The notes beneath the pieces were generated by a model. That model was not told the origin of the DNA. It made no database searches and saw only the letters and a list, made by a program, of their open reading frames with translations. Made by a program: the position numbers and the translations under genes. Shown in pieces: positions 1 through 5,963 of a stretch of DNA of 33,823 nucleotides. The stretch is from Pectinatus haikarae. Lineage in GTDB: Bacteria; Bacillota; Negativicutes; Selenomonadales; Selenomonadaceae. Position 1 is the stretch's first letter; the number at the start of each line of letters is the position of its first letter. Location: assembly GCF_015732185.1 (NCBI RefSeq), contig NZ_WIQM01000002.1, positions 1-33,823 on the forward strand, read 5' to 3'.

Positions 1-1
1 C

Positions 2-1042
2 TCTTATGTGGCACCGCTTTACCTTTCTGAAATGTCTGAAAAAGAACACAGAGGTCGTTTAATTTCTATGTATCAGCTGATGGTCGATTTTGGTGTGGTT
101 ATCGCTTTTGTTTCTGACACTGTTTTAAGCTCAACTGGTAATTGGCGATTAATGCTAGGAATTATCAGTATTCCTGCATTTCTTCTTGTCTTCACAATCG
201 CTAAATTACCGGACAGTCCCCGTTGGCTTGCTTCTAAGGGTTTCACTGAACAAGCGTTGTCAGTTCTTAAATTATTGAGAGGTGATACTAATAAAGCTAA
301 AAAAGAATTCACTGAAATTATTGATAACCTAAAAATAAAACAAGAAGGTTTTTCTCTGTTTAAGGCCAATAAAAATGTTCGCAGAGCTGTATTTTTAGGT
401 ATGTTCCTCCAATTCATGCAGCAATTTACTGGTCAAAATATCATAATGTATTATGCGCCGAAAATCTTCAGTCTGGCTGGTTTTGAAAGCCATACTGATC
501 AAATGTTTGCTACGATTTTAGATGGTATGACTTTGGTTATTTTCACTTGGCTCTCTATGCAATTTATTGATAAAACAGGCCGTAAGATTGCTTTAAAAAT
601 TGGATTTTCCGTCATGTCGTTTGCACTTATCATTTTGGGATTTTGTTTATTGCAATTTGAAAATGGAAATGCTGCCAAATGGATATCGTATATGGCGGTT
701 GGAATGACAATTCTTTCCATCGCTGGATATGCAATGAGCGCTGCTCCTGTTATTTGGATCTTATGCTCTGAAATTCAGCCATTAAAAAGCCGTGATTTTG
801 GTATTGCCTGTTCTACCACAACTAACTGGATATCAAACATGATTATTGGTGCTACATTTCTTTCTCTTTTAGAAGGAATTGGGTCTGCCCAGACTTTTTG
901 GTTATATGGATTACTGAATATTTTATTCGTCTTTTTTACAATTTATATTGTGCCGGAAACAAAAGGAGTTTCTCTTGAAAAAATAGAACAAAATCTTATG
1001 GAAGGCAAAAAACTTTGTGACATTGGATATCAAAATTCTTGA
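2..1042 (+). CDS. MFS sugar porter (sugar:H+ symporter), 5'-truncated by the window
   Basis: This is the C-terminal part of an inner-membrane sugar transporter of the MFS sugar porter family (GalP/AraE/XylE-like), which imports a pentose or hexose with protons. The reading frame is open to the left edge, so the start lies outside the window. Visible family marks are APLYLSEM followed by RGRL near the start, PDSPRWL before the central cytoplasmic loop, [17 protein letters not shown] at the start of the second half, and the C-terminal PETKG-SLEKIE signature. At least eight hydrophobic segments remain. The exact substrate cannot be read; the [14 protein letters not shown] stretch resembles arabinose/galactose porters most. 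The AraC/PocR-type regulator 160 bases downstream on the same strand is a plausible regulator. No convincing terminator follows the stop. Confidence 0.9.
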   Translation, partial: SYVAPLYLSEMSEKEHRGRLISMYQLMVDFGVVIAFVSDTVLSSTGNWRLMLGIISIPAFLLVFTIAKLPDSPRWLASKGFTEQALSVLKLLRGDTNKAKKEFTEIIDNLKIKQEGFSLFKANKNVRRAVFLGMFLQFMQQFTGQNIIMYYAPKIFSLAGFESHTDQMFATILDGMTLVIFTWLSMQFIDKTGRKIALKIGFSVMSFALIILGFCLLQFENGNAAKWISYMAVGMTILSIAGYAMSAAPVIWILCSEIQPLKSRDFGIACSTTTNWISNMIIGATFLSLLEGIGSAQTFWLYGLLNILFVFFTIYIVPETKGVSLEKIEQNLMEGKKLCDIGYQNS

Positions 1043-1205
1043 GAAAATTAAATCAAAGGAAAAACTATATCAGGATGTATTGAAAAACAACCAATCAGAA
1101 AAACCTATATTGATGATGTAGTGAAAGTATTAATAATTATGTTGACACAATAGCAATAGTCTAATTAAAGTTTTAAATTATTCAGGGCGGAGATGTGCAT
1201 AATCG

Positions 1206-2054
1206 ATGATATCTATATTTGATATTGAAAAATTAAAAAAATTATTACAATGTTTTTATATTATTACGCACATAAGAATCACTATTTTTGATAGTGATTT
1301 ACACGAAATTATTGCTTATCCATCTCATATTCCTGAATTTTGCTATTTGGCACGGAAAAATAATTATATTGATAACGCATGTAAAGAATGTGATAAACAA
1401 GCGTGCGAAAAAGTAAAAACAACTGCCAAAACGTACATTTATAACTGCCACATGGGCTTGATAGAAGCCATCTCACCAATAAAAATTAGAAATATCGTTA
1501 TAGGATACCTTATGTTTGGACACTTAAGACAAAGTATTGAAAAAGTAAAAGGGTGGCATCTTGTTAAGTCTAATTTTGACAACTATTTATTGACTACGAA
1601 GCAATTAAGGAATTTGCAGTATGCTTACAATAATAATACCAGGTATTTCTCTGAGGAATATTTGATTGCGGCAGTACAAATTCTGGAAACAGTTGCTTCA
1701 TATGTACATGTAAATCATATGGCAGATTTAGAATATGACGCTTTACCCGTTCAAATAGATAGTTATATAACAGAACATCTCACAGAAAATCTCTCTTGTC
1801 AGTCTATTTGTGAACACTTCCAAATCAGTAGATCTAAACTCTATAAATTAGTAACAAATAATTATGGCGTAGGCATTGCCACTTATATTCGTAAATGTAG
1901 AATAGAAAAAGCAAAAATATTATTAAAAAAATCAACTTTTTCTATCAAAGACATAGCTTATTTTACCGGTTTTACAGATTATAATTATTTTACTAAAATA
2001 TTCAAAAAAATGACGGAAAAAACTCCAAGAGATTACAAAAAAACTAAGTTCTAA
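1206..2054 (+). CDS. AraC-family transcriptional regulator with PocR-like sensor domain
   Basis: This 282-residue cytoplasmic DNA-binding regulator has two parts. Residues about 5-165 look like a PocR ligand-binding domain: a Cys-rich core (ACKECDKQACEKV, then YNCHMGLIEAISPI) followed by IGYLMFGHLRQ, typical of the family that senses small hydrocarbon or polyol ligands. Residues about 185-280 form a double helix-turn-helix AraC domain (SCQSICEHFQISRSKLYKL, then IKDIAYFTGFTDYNYFTKIFKK, ending TPRDYKK). The ATG at 1206 is preceded by AGGGCGGAG at 1184-1192, spaced rather widely; nearby alternative ATG/GTG codons are out of frame. A TTGACA at 1142-1147 could be the -35 of its promoter. It may control the adjacent sugar porter; this is inference from position. 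The gene is AT-rich, and IS debris begins about 100 bases downstream. Confidence 0.85.
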   Translation: MISIFDIEKLKKLLQCFYIITHIRITIFDSDLHEIIAYPSHIPEFCYLARKNNYIDNACKECDKQACEKVKTTAKTYIYNCHMGLIEAISPIKIRNIVIGYLMFGHLRQSIEKVKGWHLVKSNFDNYLLTTKQLRNLQYAYNNNTRYFSEEYLIAAVQILETVASYVHVNHMADLEYDALPVQIDSYITEHLTENLSCQSICEHFQISRSKLYKLVTNNYGVGIATYIRKCRIEKAKILLKKSTFSIKDIAYFTGFTDYNYFTKIFKKMTEKTPRDYKKTKF

Positions 2055-2157
2055 AAGCTGTATTATAATTTAGCTATTGTCAACTAATAGCCAGAGAGAT
2101 ATTTCAACAGATACGATAATTTTATACAGATTGTAGTGATATAGTGAAGTTGTAACA

Positions 2158-2197
2158 CCTCTGTCTAATAGATTACAATAAATCTATTAGACAGAGG
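2158..2197 (+). repeat. 17-bp perfect inverted repeat covering the orfA ribosome-binding site
   Basis: The left arm 2158-2174 (CCTCTGTCTAATAGATT) is the exact reverse complement of the right arm 2181-2197, with a six-base loop (ACAATA). The right arm ends in AGAGG, the start of the Shine-Dalgarno sequence of orfA (ATG at 2204). In a transcript reading in from outside, the hairpin would hide the ribosome-binding site. Such protection from impinging transcription is known for several IS families; its use here is inference. Confidence 0.75.
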
Positions 2198-2203
2198 GAT
2201 AAA

Positions 2204-2484
2204 ATGAAGCAATATGATGAAGAGTTCAAGAAGAAAATTGTTCGACTGCATATAGAAGAAGGCCGGAGTTTAAAAAGTTTAGCCGACGAATATGGAGCTT
2301 CAAAAGCTGTCATTTCAAAATGGACCCAAAACGTAGCGAAGAATGCCAAGAAAATACTGGTAACCAAACAGAATTAGATTATATGAAAGAAAACCTGAAG
2401 CTAAGAAAACAGCTTGAAGAAATGGAAAAGGAGAATCGTTTCTTAAAAAAAGCGGCAGCATTCTTTGCGAAGGAAATCGAGTAA
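2204..2484 (+). pseudogene. IS3-family transposase OrfA (HTH protein), frameshifted
   Basis: OrfA is the DNA-binding part of an IS3-family transposase. Reading from ATG 2204 gives MKQYDEEFKKKIVRLHIEEG...SLADEYGASKAVISKW, a classic HTH_Tnp_1 domain, but the frame then ends early at the TAG at 2375-2377 (57 residues). The family-typical continuation (SEECQENTGNQTELDYMKEN, then a leucine-zipper-like ENRFLKKAAAFFAKEIE) lies in another frame and stops at 2482-2484. The switch is near 2328-2334, where ACCCAAAACGTAGC appears to lack one base. The start has a GAGGG ribosome-binding site at 2194-2198 that lies in the right arm of the hairpin at 2158-2197. The gene is therefore broken as well as truncated. 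Confidence 0.7.
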
Positions 2485-2517
2485 AAATTTATAACTTTAT
2501 TAAAAAATACCAGAGAG

Positions 2518-2541
2518 GGGGGCGGACAAAAAGTTGGACTA
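2518..2541 (+). repeat. Left half of a palindromic IS-end-like scar
   Basis: GGGGGCGGACAAAAAGTTGGA at about 2518-2538 has a near-exact inverted partner at 4028-4050. The two halves were adjacent before the IS256-family element inserted between them (see the target duplication at 2535-2542 and 4006-4013). They probably are the two ends of an older insertion sequence whose interior is gone. I do not recognise the family. Confidence 0.5.
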
Positions 2542-2542
2542 T
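2535..2542. repeat. Target-site duplication, left copy (TGGACTAT)
   Basis: This 8-bp sequence directly abuts the left inverted repeat of the IS256-family element and is repeated exactly at 4006-4013 beside the right one. An 8-bp duplication is normal for IS256-family transposition. Confidence 0.85.
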
Positions 2543-2584
2543 GAGACTGTAACTAATTATGTGTAAATAGAAAAATAAACTATT

Positions 2585-2624
2585 CCTCCTGGATTAATGT
2601 TAGAATAAATATTAATTCAGGAGG
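2585..2624 (+). repeat. Hairpin hiding the transposase ribosome-binding site
   Basis: Left arm 2585-2598 (CCTCCTGGATTAAT) and right arm 2611-2624 (ATTAATTCAGGAGG) pair over 14 positions with a single G-U wobble and a 12-base loop. The right arm contains CAGGAGG, the Shine-Dalgarno sequence eight bases upstream of the transposase ATG at 2633. Folding would block translation, a plausible way to keep transposase expression low. Confidence 0.75.
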
Positions 2625-2632
2625 CTTTTATT

Positions 2633-3875
2633 ATGGCTAGACAAAGAAGACTTTTCCCAGAACGTAAAGAATTTCTCCAAAAACTGCTGAGTGCATATCA
2701 ACCGGAAGATGCGCAGGGTGTTCAGAAACATGTTCAAGGACCTTCTCGGAGATACGCTGCAAACCATGCTGGAGACTGAGATGGATGATCATCTTGGTTA
2801 CTCCAAATACGACTATAAAAACAAGGATACGGATGATAGTCGGAACGGTTATAGCAAGAAAACCGTGACGTCTACGATGGGGAATATTCCTCTCGACATT
2901 CCTCGTGATCGGAAAGGTGAGTTCCATCCGCAGGCTATGAAGAAGAATCAGACGGACGTTTCCAATATTGAGGACCAAGTATTGTCCATGTATGCCAAGG
3001 GGATGACCACCCGGGATATCACTGCTCATCTTAAAGAAATCTATGGCGTGGATGCTTCTGCTGAAATGATTTCCCGCATGACAGAGCGTATTCTCCCGAT
3101 TGCTAAACAATGGCAGAACAGACCGCTGGCCAAGAAATACGCAATTGTCTTCATGGATGCTGTCCATTTTCATGTCAGACAGGATTCTCAGGTTGTAAAG
3201 AAGGCGGTCTATATCGCCATTGGAACTCGTCTGGATGGTTCCCGTGAGGTCCTTGGCCTTTGGATTGGCGGCAACGAAAGTGCAAAATACTGGGTTGGCG
3301 TCCTGAACGAAATCAGGAACCGGGGAACGGAAGATATTTTTATTATCTCCGTTGACGGTTTGACCGGATTTGCCGATGCCATTGGCGCAGTTTATCCTGA
3401 GGCAGAAGTACAACGCTGCATAGTCCACCAGATCCGTTATACGACCAAATTCGTCTATTACAAAGACATGAAACCATTTGTCCAAGATCTGAGGGAAATT
3501 TACCAGGCGCCCACTCTGGAACAAGCAGAGGTGGCCCTAGACGCCTTGGAAGAAAAATGGAACGATAAATATCCCTCTTCGGTTCAGTCATGGCGAAATA
3601 ACTGGCCGCAGCTATCCACTTACTTCAAATACCCATTGGAAATGAGAAAGATGATTTATACGACGAACCAGATTAAAAATTTCAATCGTCAGTTACGGAA
3701 AGTCTCTAAGAGCCGGACGATTTTTCCTACAGATGATTCCTTATTTAAGCTGCTCTATCTGGCGACCATAGAGATCACCAAGAAGTGGAGCGGCCGCAAC
3801 CGTGACTGGAATAAAATTATTTCCCAGCTTTGCATTTATTTCGATAACCGTATCGAACCAGCTGATTTGGAATAA
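2633..3875 (+). pseudogene. IS256-family (Mutator-type) transposase with N-terminal frameshift
   Basis: The natural start is ATG 2633 after an AGGAGG at 2619-2624, giving MARQRRLFPERKEFLQKLLS...QGVQ. After the CAG at 2723-2725 an extra A in AAAC (2726-2728) shifts the frame; family-like sequence (NMFKDLLGDTLQTMLETEMDDHLGY) continues one base later and runs open to 3875. Corrected, the protein would be about 413 residues, normal for the family. DDE-type residues: the first Asp is in VFMDAVHF and the second in ISVDGLTG. The third, expected as Glu in the TTN-x-IE-x-x-N motif, is Lys (codon AAA at 3675-3677, TTNQIKNFNRQLR), seven residues before the conserved Arg. An internal start at GTG 2691 would yield a 394-residue product, so a protein may still be made. 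Confidence 0.85.
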
Positions 3876-4005
3876 CGACAAAAAATAGCCCGGCTGCTGA
3901 TTGACAACCGAGGCAACTAGTGCCATTATGTTGGCATATATTTTTCGTAATTTTTGAATTTCCAGCATTAATCCATGGAGTTTACACAGAATTAGTTATA
4001 CTCTC

Positions 4006-4013
4006 TGGACTAT
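4006..4013. repeat. Target-site duplication, right copy (TGGACTAT)
   Basis: This exact copy of 2535-2542 directly follows the right inverted repeat of the IS256-family element. Confidence 0.85.
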
Positions 4014-4027
4014 CGTTATGCGATCAA

Positions 4028-4050
4028 TCCTAATTTTTGTCCGCACCCCC
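4028..4050 (-). repeat. Right half of a palindromic IS-end-like scar
   Basis: Its reverse complement reads GGGGGTGCGGACAAAAATTAGGA inward, matching the left half at 2518-2538 except for small differences. Beyond it on the outside lies an IS256 transposase stub cut off at exactly this point, as the IS3 remnant is cut at the left half. Confidence 0.5.
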
Positions 4051-4233
4051 TTATCTGCGACTATTTCTTGTCTTCTTATTTTTATAGTCATATTTGGAGT
4101 AACCAAGTTCTTCATCAAGAGCTGTCTGAATGGTTTCAGCTATGAGCATTTTAACAAAATTATGGCCATCATTCATATCTTTAATACCATACCCTTTGAT
4201 AAGCTCTTTGAGCTTGTTATTTTTTCTGTTTAC
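4051..4233 (-). pseudogene. N-terminal stub of a second IS256-family transposase
   Basis: On the minus strand the frame 4233 to 4051 reads NRKNNKLKELIKGYGIKDMN, then HNFVKMLIAETIQTALDEEL and GYSKYDYKNKKTRNSRR before a stop. This is the N-terminal region of an IS256-type transposase (compare MDDHLGYSKYDYKNKDTDDSRNG of the intact neighbour), but the sequence differs clearly, so it belongs to another element. Homology ends after NSR at the scar. No start codon with a ribosome-binding site remains: an in-frame TAG lies just upstream, and an inverted-repeat-like GGTTTACACAATTATT at 4245-4260 follows almost directly, so the leader is deleted too. The stub has no expected function. Confidence 0.75.
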
Positions 4234-4350
4234 CTAATATTGCAGGTTTACACAATTATTTCAGCACTACTTCCTATGAATAATATTTACATCTCTATTT
4301 TATAATCTGATTTTAGGAAATTGCAACTGTATTTTATAACACAAAACGAC

Positions 4351-4389
4351 CACCCATTGAGTTAGGTTTTATAGCCAATTCACTGGGTG
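4351..4389 (-). terminator. Probable terminator of the tetR-like gene
   Basis: CACCCATTGAGTT (4351-4363) pairs with AATTCACTGGGTG (4377-4389) with two mismatches, and the flanks AAACGA / TCGTTT can extend the stem. On the minus strand a short T run (CGTTTTG) follows, 20 bases beyond the tetR-like stop. It is also the boundary between the IS debris and the tetR/SDR pair. Confidence 0.45.
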
Positions 4390-4408
4390 ACTGTTCGTTT
4401 CCCTTCCT

Positions 4409-4960
4409 CTATAAATTGCCCTTTTCATTAAAATATGGCTCAATAAATTTCCAGGCCCGCTCAAAATCGTTTTGCATATCCTCATTCCAAAAATTGGCAA
4501 ACACAGGATGATGAAAGCGTGAAAACAAACCTATCATACATAAAGTTTCCTGATTGTCAGTCATGCCGGAAGCCGTCGCGAGACTGCTGACCAGGTTGTT
4601 CATATGTTTCGCAACAAGTGAAGGGTTAGCACTTAAATACTCCGTATACAGTTTGAACATAACAGGTTCAGCCTTGTAAGCATTGTATTTTGCGTTTGCA
4701 AGAGTCCAGAGCCAGTCATGAATTATCTGCTGCTGTGACTTTTTTGAATCTATTTTATAAGGAAAAAGATCTGTCAGCACTGCATCCAGCCAATTAAAAG
4801 CGAGCACTTCCCATAGCTCTGTTTTATTCTTAAAATGCCTGTATAATGCCGGCTGAGAAATATTTACAGCAGCCGCCAGAGTTGTTAAACTAACATTTCC
4901 GTAACCTTTTTCTAATAGTAATTCTTCTGCCTTTTTTAAGATTTTTTCCTTTGTATTCAT
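4409..4960 (-). CDS. TetR/AcrR-family transcriptional repressor
   Basis: This 183-residue repressor has a canonical N-terminal TetR helix-turn-helix (residues about 3-50: EKILKKAEELLLEKGYGNVS, then LAAAVNISQPALYRHFKNKTELW) and a divergent all-helical ligand-binding C-terminal half. It is divergent to an SDR oxidoreductase gene (5078), and the 117 bases between hold two identical inverted repeats that are likely its operators, so it probably represses both genes until an unknown small ligand binds. The ATG at 4960 has no recognisable Shine-Dalgarno sequence, and a good promoter (TTGTCA, 17 bases, TAAAAT) would start transcription at or next to that ATG, suggesting a leaderless message. The ligand cannot be predicted. 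Confidence 0.88.
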   Translation of the reverse strand: MNTKEKILKKAEELLLEKGYGNVSLTTLAAAVNISQPALYRHFKNKTELWEVLAFNWLDAVLTDLFPYKIDSKKSQQQIIHDWLWTLANAKYNAYKAEPVMFKLYTEYLSANPSLVAKHMNNLVSSLATASGMTDNQETLCMIGLFSRFHHPVFANFWNEDMQNDFERAWKFIEPYFNEKGNL

Positions 4961-4966
4961 ATTTTT

Positions 4967-4995
4967 ATTTTATCACAAGTTATAATTATTGACAA
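4967..4995 (-). promoter_or_regulatory. Predicted promoter of the tetR-like gene
   Basis: On the minus strand TTGTCA (4995-4990), a 17-base spacer and TAAAAT (4972-4967) fit a sigma-A promoter. The predicted transcription start falls at about 4960, the first base of the start codon. The left operator overlaps the spacer and -35 box, which predicts autorepression. Confidence 0.55.
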
Positions 4996-5003
4996 ATATA
5001 ACT
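4978..5003. promoter_or_regulatory. TetR operator 1 (AGTTATA-N12-TATAACT)
   Basis: This 26-bp inverted repeat has arms 4978-4984 and 4997-5003. It covers the -35 boxes of both divergent promoters. An identical-arm, identical-spacing copy lies at 5031-5056. Its place between a TetR repressor gene and its divergent neighbour marks it as a repressor site. Confidence 0.7.
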
Positions 5004-5017
5004 TTGCAGGCTATAAT
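4989..5017 (+). promoter_or_regulatory. Consensus sigma-A promoter of the SDR gene
   Basis: TTGACA at 4989-4994 and TATAAT at 5012-5017 are both perfect consensus with an optimal 17-base spacer, so transcription should start near 5024. Such a strong promoter makes sense if a repressor normally holds it closed; operator 1 overlaps its -35 and operator 2 lies just downstream of the start. Confidence 0.8.
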
Positions 5018-5030
5018 GACTTTATCGTTT

Positions 5031-5056
5031 AGTTATAAAAATAAAAAAATATAACT
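5031..5056. promoter_or_regulatory. TetR operator 2 (AGTTATA-N12-TATAACT)
   Basis: This second 26-bp inverted repeat has arms 5031-5037 and 5050-5056, identical to operator 1 and 53 bases away (about five helical turns). It lies between the predicted SDR transcription start and the AAAGGAG ribosome-binding site, so a bound repressor would act as a roadblock. Confidence 0.7.
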
Positions 5057-5077
5057 TTATAAAGGAGAAATAAATCT

Positions 5078-5815
5078 ATGAAAGCTCTTATCACAGGTGC
5101 AAACAAAGGTATAGGCCTTGCCATTGCAAAATCTCTCGGAAAATCAGGTGTCAAAATTCTGGTTGGAGCACGCAACGAAAGCAGGGGGCAGGAAACAGTT
5201 AAAAAATTATCATCGCAAGGTATTGCGGCAAGTTTTATAAAAATTGATCTGAATAATTTTGATACTATTCATAATGCTGCAAAAGAAATTAATGAACTTG
5301 ATCTACTTATCAATAATGCAGGAATTCCCGACAGTCATAAAACCGATCAACCTGATCTTGACCAGAAGAAAATGATATCTGACTATACTACTGATGACCT
5401 CCGCGAAACACTGGAAGTAAATTTTCTTGGTACACATGAAATGATCAAAGTTTTTCTGCCGAAACTCGTCAAAAACGGAAAAATCATAAATATCACTATC
5501 CCTATTCAGCCAAATGATTTTTGGCATCCTCTCGCCTATCAGACCAGTAAGGCAGCTCAAAATGTAATGACAATGGCCTATGCACTTGAGTTCAAAAATA
5601 TGCACAGTGAAAAACAGATTTTTGGTATAATGCCGGGGGGTGTGGCAACAGATCTCAACGGACATACTGCCGGTGCACTTGATGGTTATATCAAATCAGC
5701 GGAAGAAGCGGGCGAAATTATCGCAAAACTCGCCCTCGATACAGAAAATCACAATGGTCAAATAGTTCAATTTGACGGAAAAATCATCACTGATTACGAA
5801 GCACAAATACATTGA
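5078..5815 (+). CDS. SDR-family NAD(P)-dependent oxidoreductase
   Basis: This 245-residue cytoplasmic short-chain dehydrogenase/reductase is of the carbonyl-reductase-like type. The N-terminal Rossmann motif TGANKGIG (residues 6-13), the NNAG motif (79-82), and the active-site YQTSK (Tyr154, Lys158) are present; ARN at 31-33 after the second strand suggests NADPH use. The catalytic Ser, expected about 13 residues before Tyr154 in an SS motif, is missing: the strand reads IINITIPI, leaving Thr140 as the only nearby hydroxyl. The enzyme may use Thr or have altered activity. ATG 5078 follows AAAGGAG at good spacing. It is divergent from and probably repressed by the TetR-like gene, and it is monocistronic, ending at the hairpin at 5864-5911. 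The substrate is unknown; a role in detoxifying reactive carbonyls is a guess. Confidence 0.87.
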   Translation: MKALITGANKGIGLAIAKSLGKSGVKILVGARNESRGQETVKKLSSQGIAASFIKIDLNNFDTIHNAAKEINELDLLINNAGIPDSHKTDQPDLDQKKMISDYTTDDLRETLEVNFLGTHEMIKVFLPKLVKNGKIINITIPIQPNDFWHPLAYQTSKAAQNVMTMAYALEFKNMHSEKQIFGIMPGGVATDLNGHTAGALDGYIKSAEEAGEIIAKLALDTENHNGQIVQFDGKIITDYEAQIH

Positions 5816-5863
5816 CGATCTGAGGTCTAAACATCACGATCGCTTTTCCGAAATTTACAAAAA

Positions 5864-5911
5864 ACACGCAGTTTCAAAACACCTTGCAAATGGTGATTTG
5901 AAACTGCGTGT
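5864..5911. terminator. Bidirectional terminator between SDR and plsY
   Basis: A long stem (ACACGCAGTTTCAAAACACC paired with GGTGATTTGAAACTGCGTGT, one mismatch, eight-base loop) is flanked by an A run on the left and TTTTT on the right. It can end transcription from both convergent genes, the SDR gene (plus) and plsY (minus). Confidence 0.85.
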
Positions 5912-5963
5912 TTTTCAGATAATAAGAGAATTTCTTCAAATGGTGCAAAAAAGTTCTCGCATA

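Larger units (their letters stand above)
2151..2516 (+). mobile_element. IS3-family element remnant (left end, orfA, first codons of orfB)
   Basis: Only the left part of an IS3-family insertion sequence survives. A likely left end begins near the TGTAACACC at 2151, followed by a 17-bp perfect inverted repeat, a degraded orfA, and a short stretch of orfB (VKIYNFIKKYQR) in the -1 frame. That relation is the usual IS3 arrangement in which OrfAB is made by -1 frameshifting; a run of seven A followed by G at 2445-2452 is the likely slippery site. Homology stops at about 2516, where a G-rich palindromic scar begins. The catalytic DDE domain and right end are absent, so it cannot move by itself. The exact left boundary is uncertain. 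Confidence 0.65.
2543..4005 (+). mobile_element. IS256-family insertion sequence, full length (1463 bp), probably inactive
   Basis: The element is bounded by imperfect terminal inverted repeats: 2543-2567 at the left and 3981-4005 at the right match at 22 of 25 positions, sharing the core TAACTAATT-N-TGTGTAAA. It is flanked by an 8-bp direct repeat TGGACTAT at 2535-2542 and 4006-4013, the target-site duplication size expected for IS256. It carries one Mutator-type transposase. The boundaries are read directly from the sequence. The transposase has a frameshift and a changed catalytic position, so this copy probably depends on another copy to move. The intact ends and duplication suggest a fairly recent insertion. 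Confidence 0.9.

Noticed and set aside
2070-2092. Short hairpin GCTATT-N7-AATAGC after the AraC gene
   Set aside because: Only six pairs, AT-rich and no T run, so I do not call it a terminator.
1141-2095. Inverted GTTGACA-ATAGC sequences on both sides of the AraC gene (about 1141-1155 and 2071-2090)
   Set aside because: The match is short and needs a two-base gap, and there are no matching flanking duplications; it is likely chance in AT-rich DNA.
2637-3524. Long minus-strand frame (295 codons) opposite the IS256 transposase
   Set aside because: The plus-strand protein matches the transposase family in detail; the antisense frame resembles nothing and results from codon bias.
4018-4305. Plus-strand open frame of 95 codons with hydrophobic sequence
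   Set aside because: It is the antisense of the IS256-type transposase stub; an equivalent antisense frame occurs opposite the intact transposase, and it has no ribosome-binding site.
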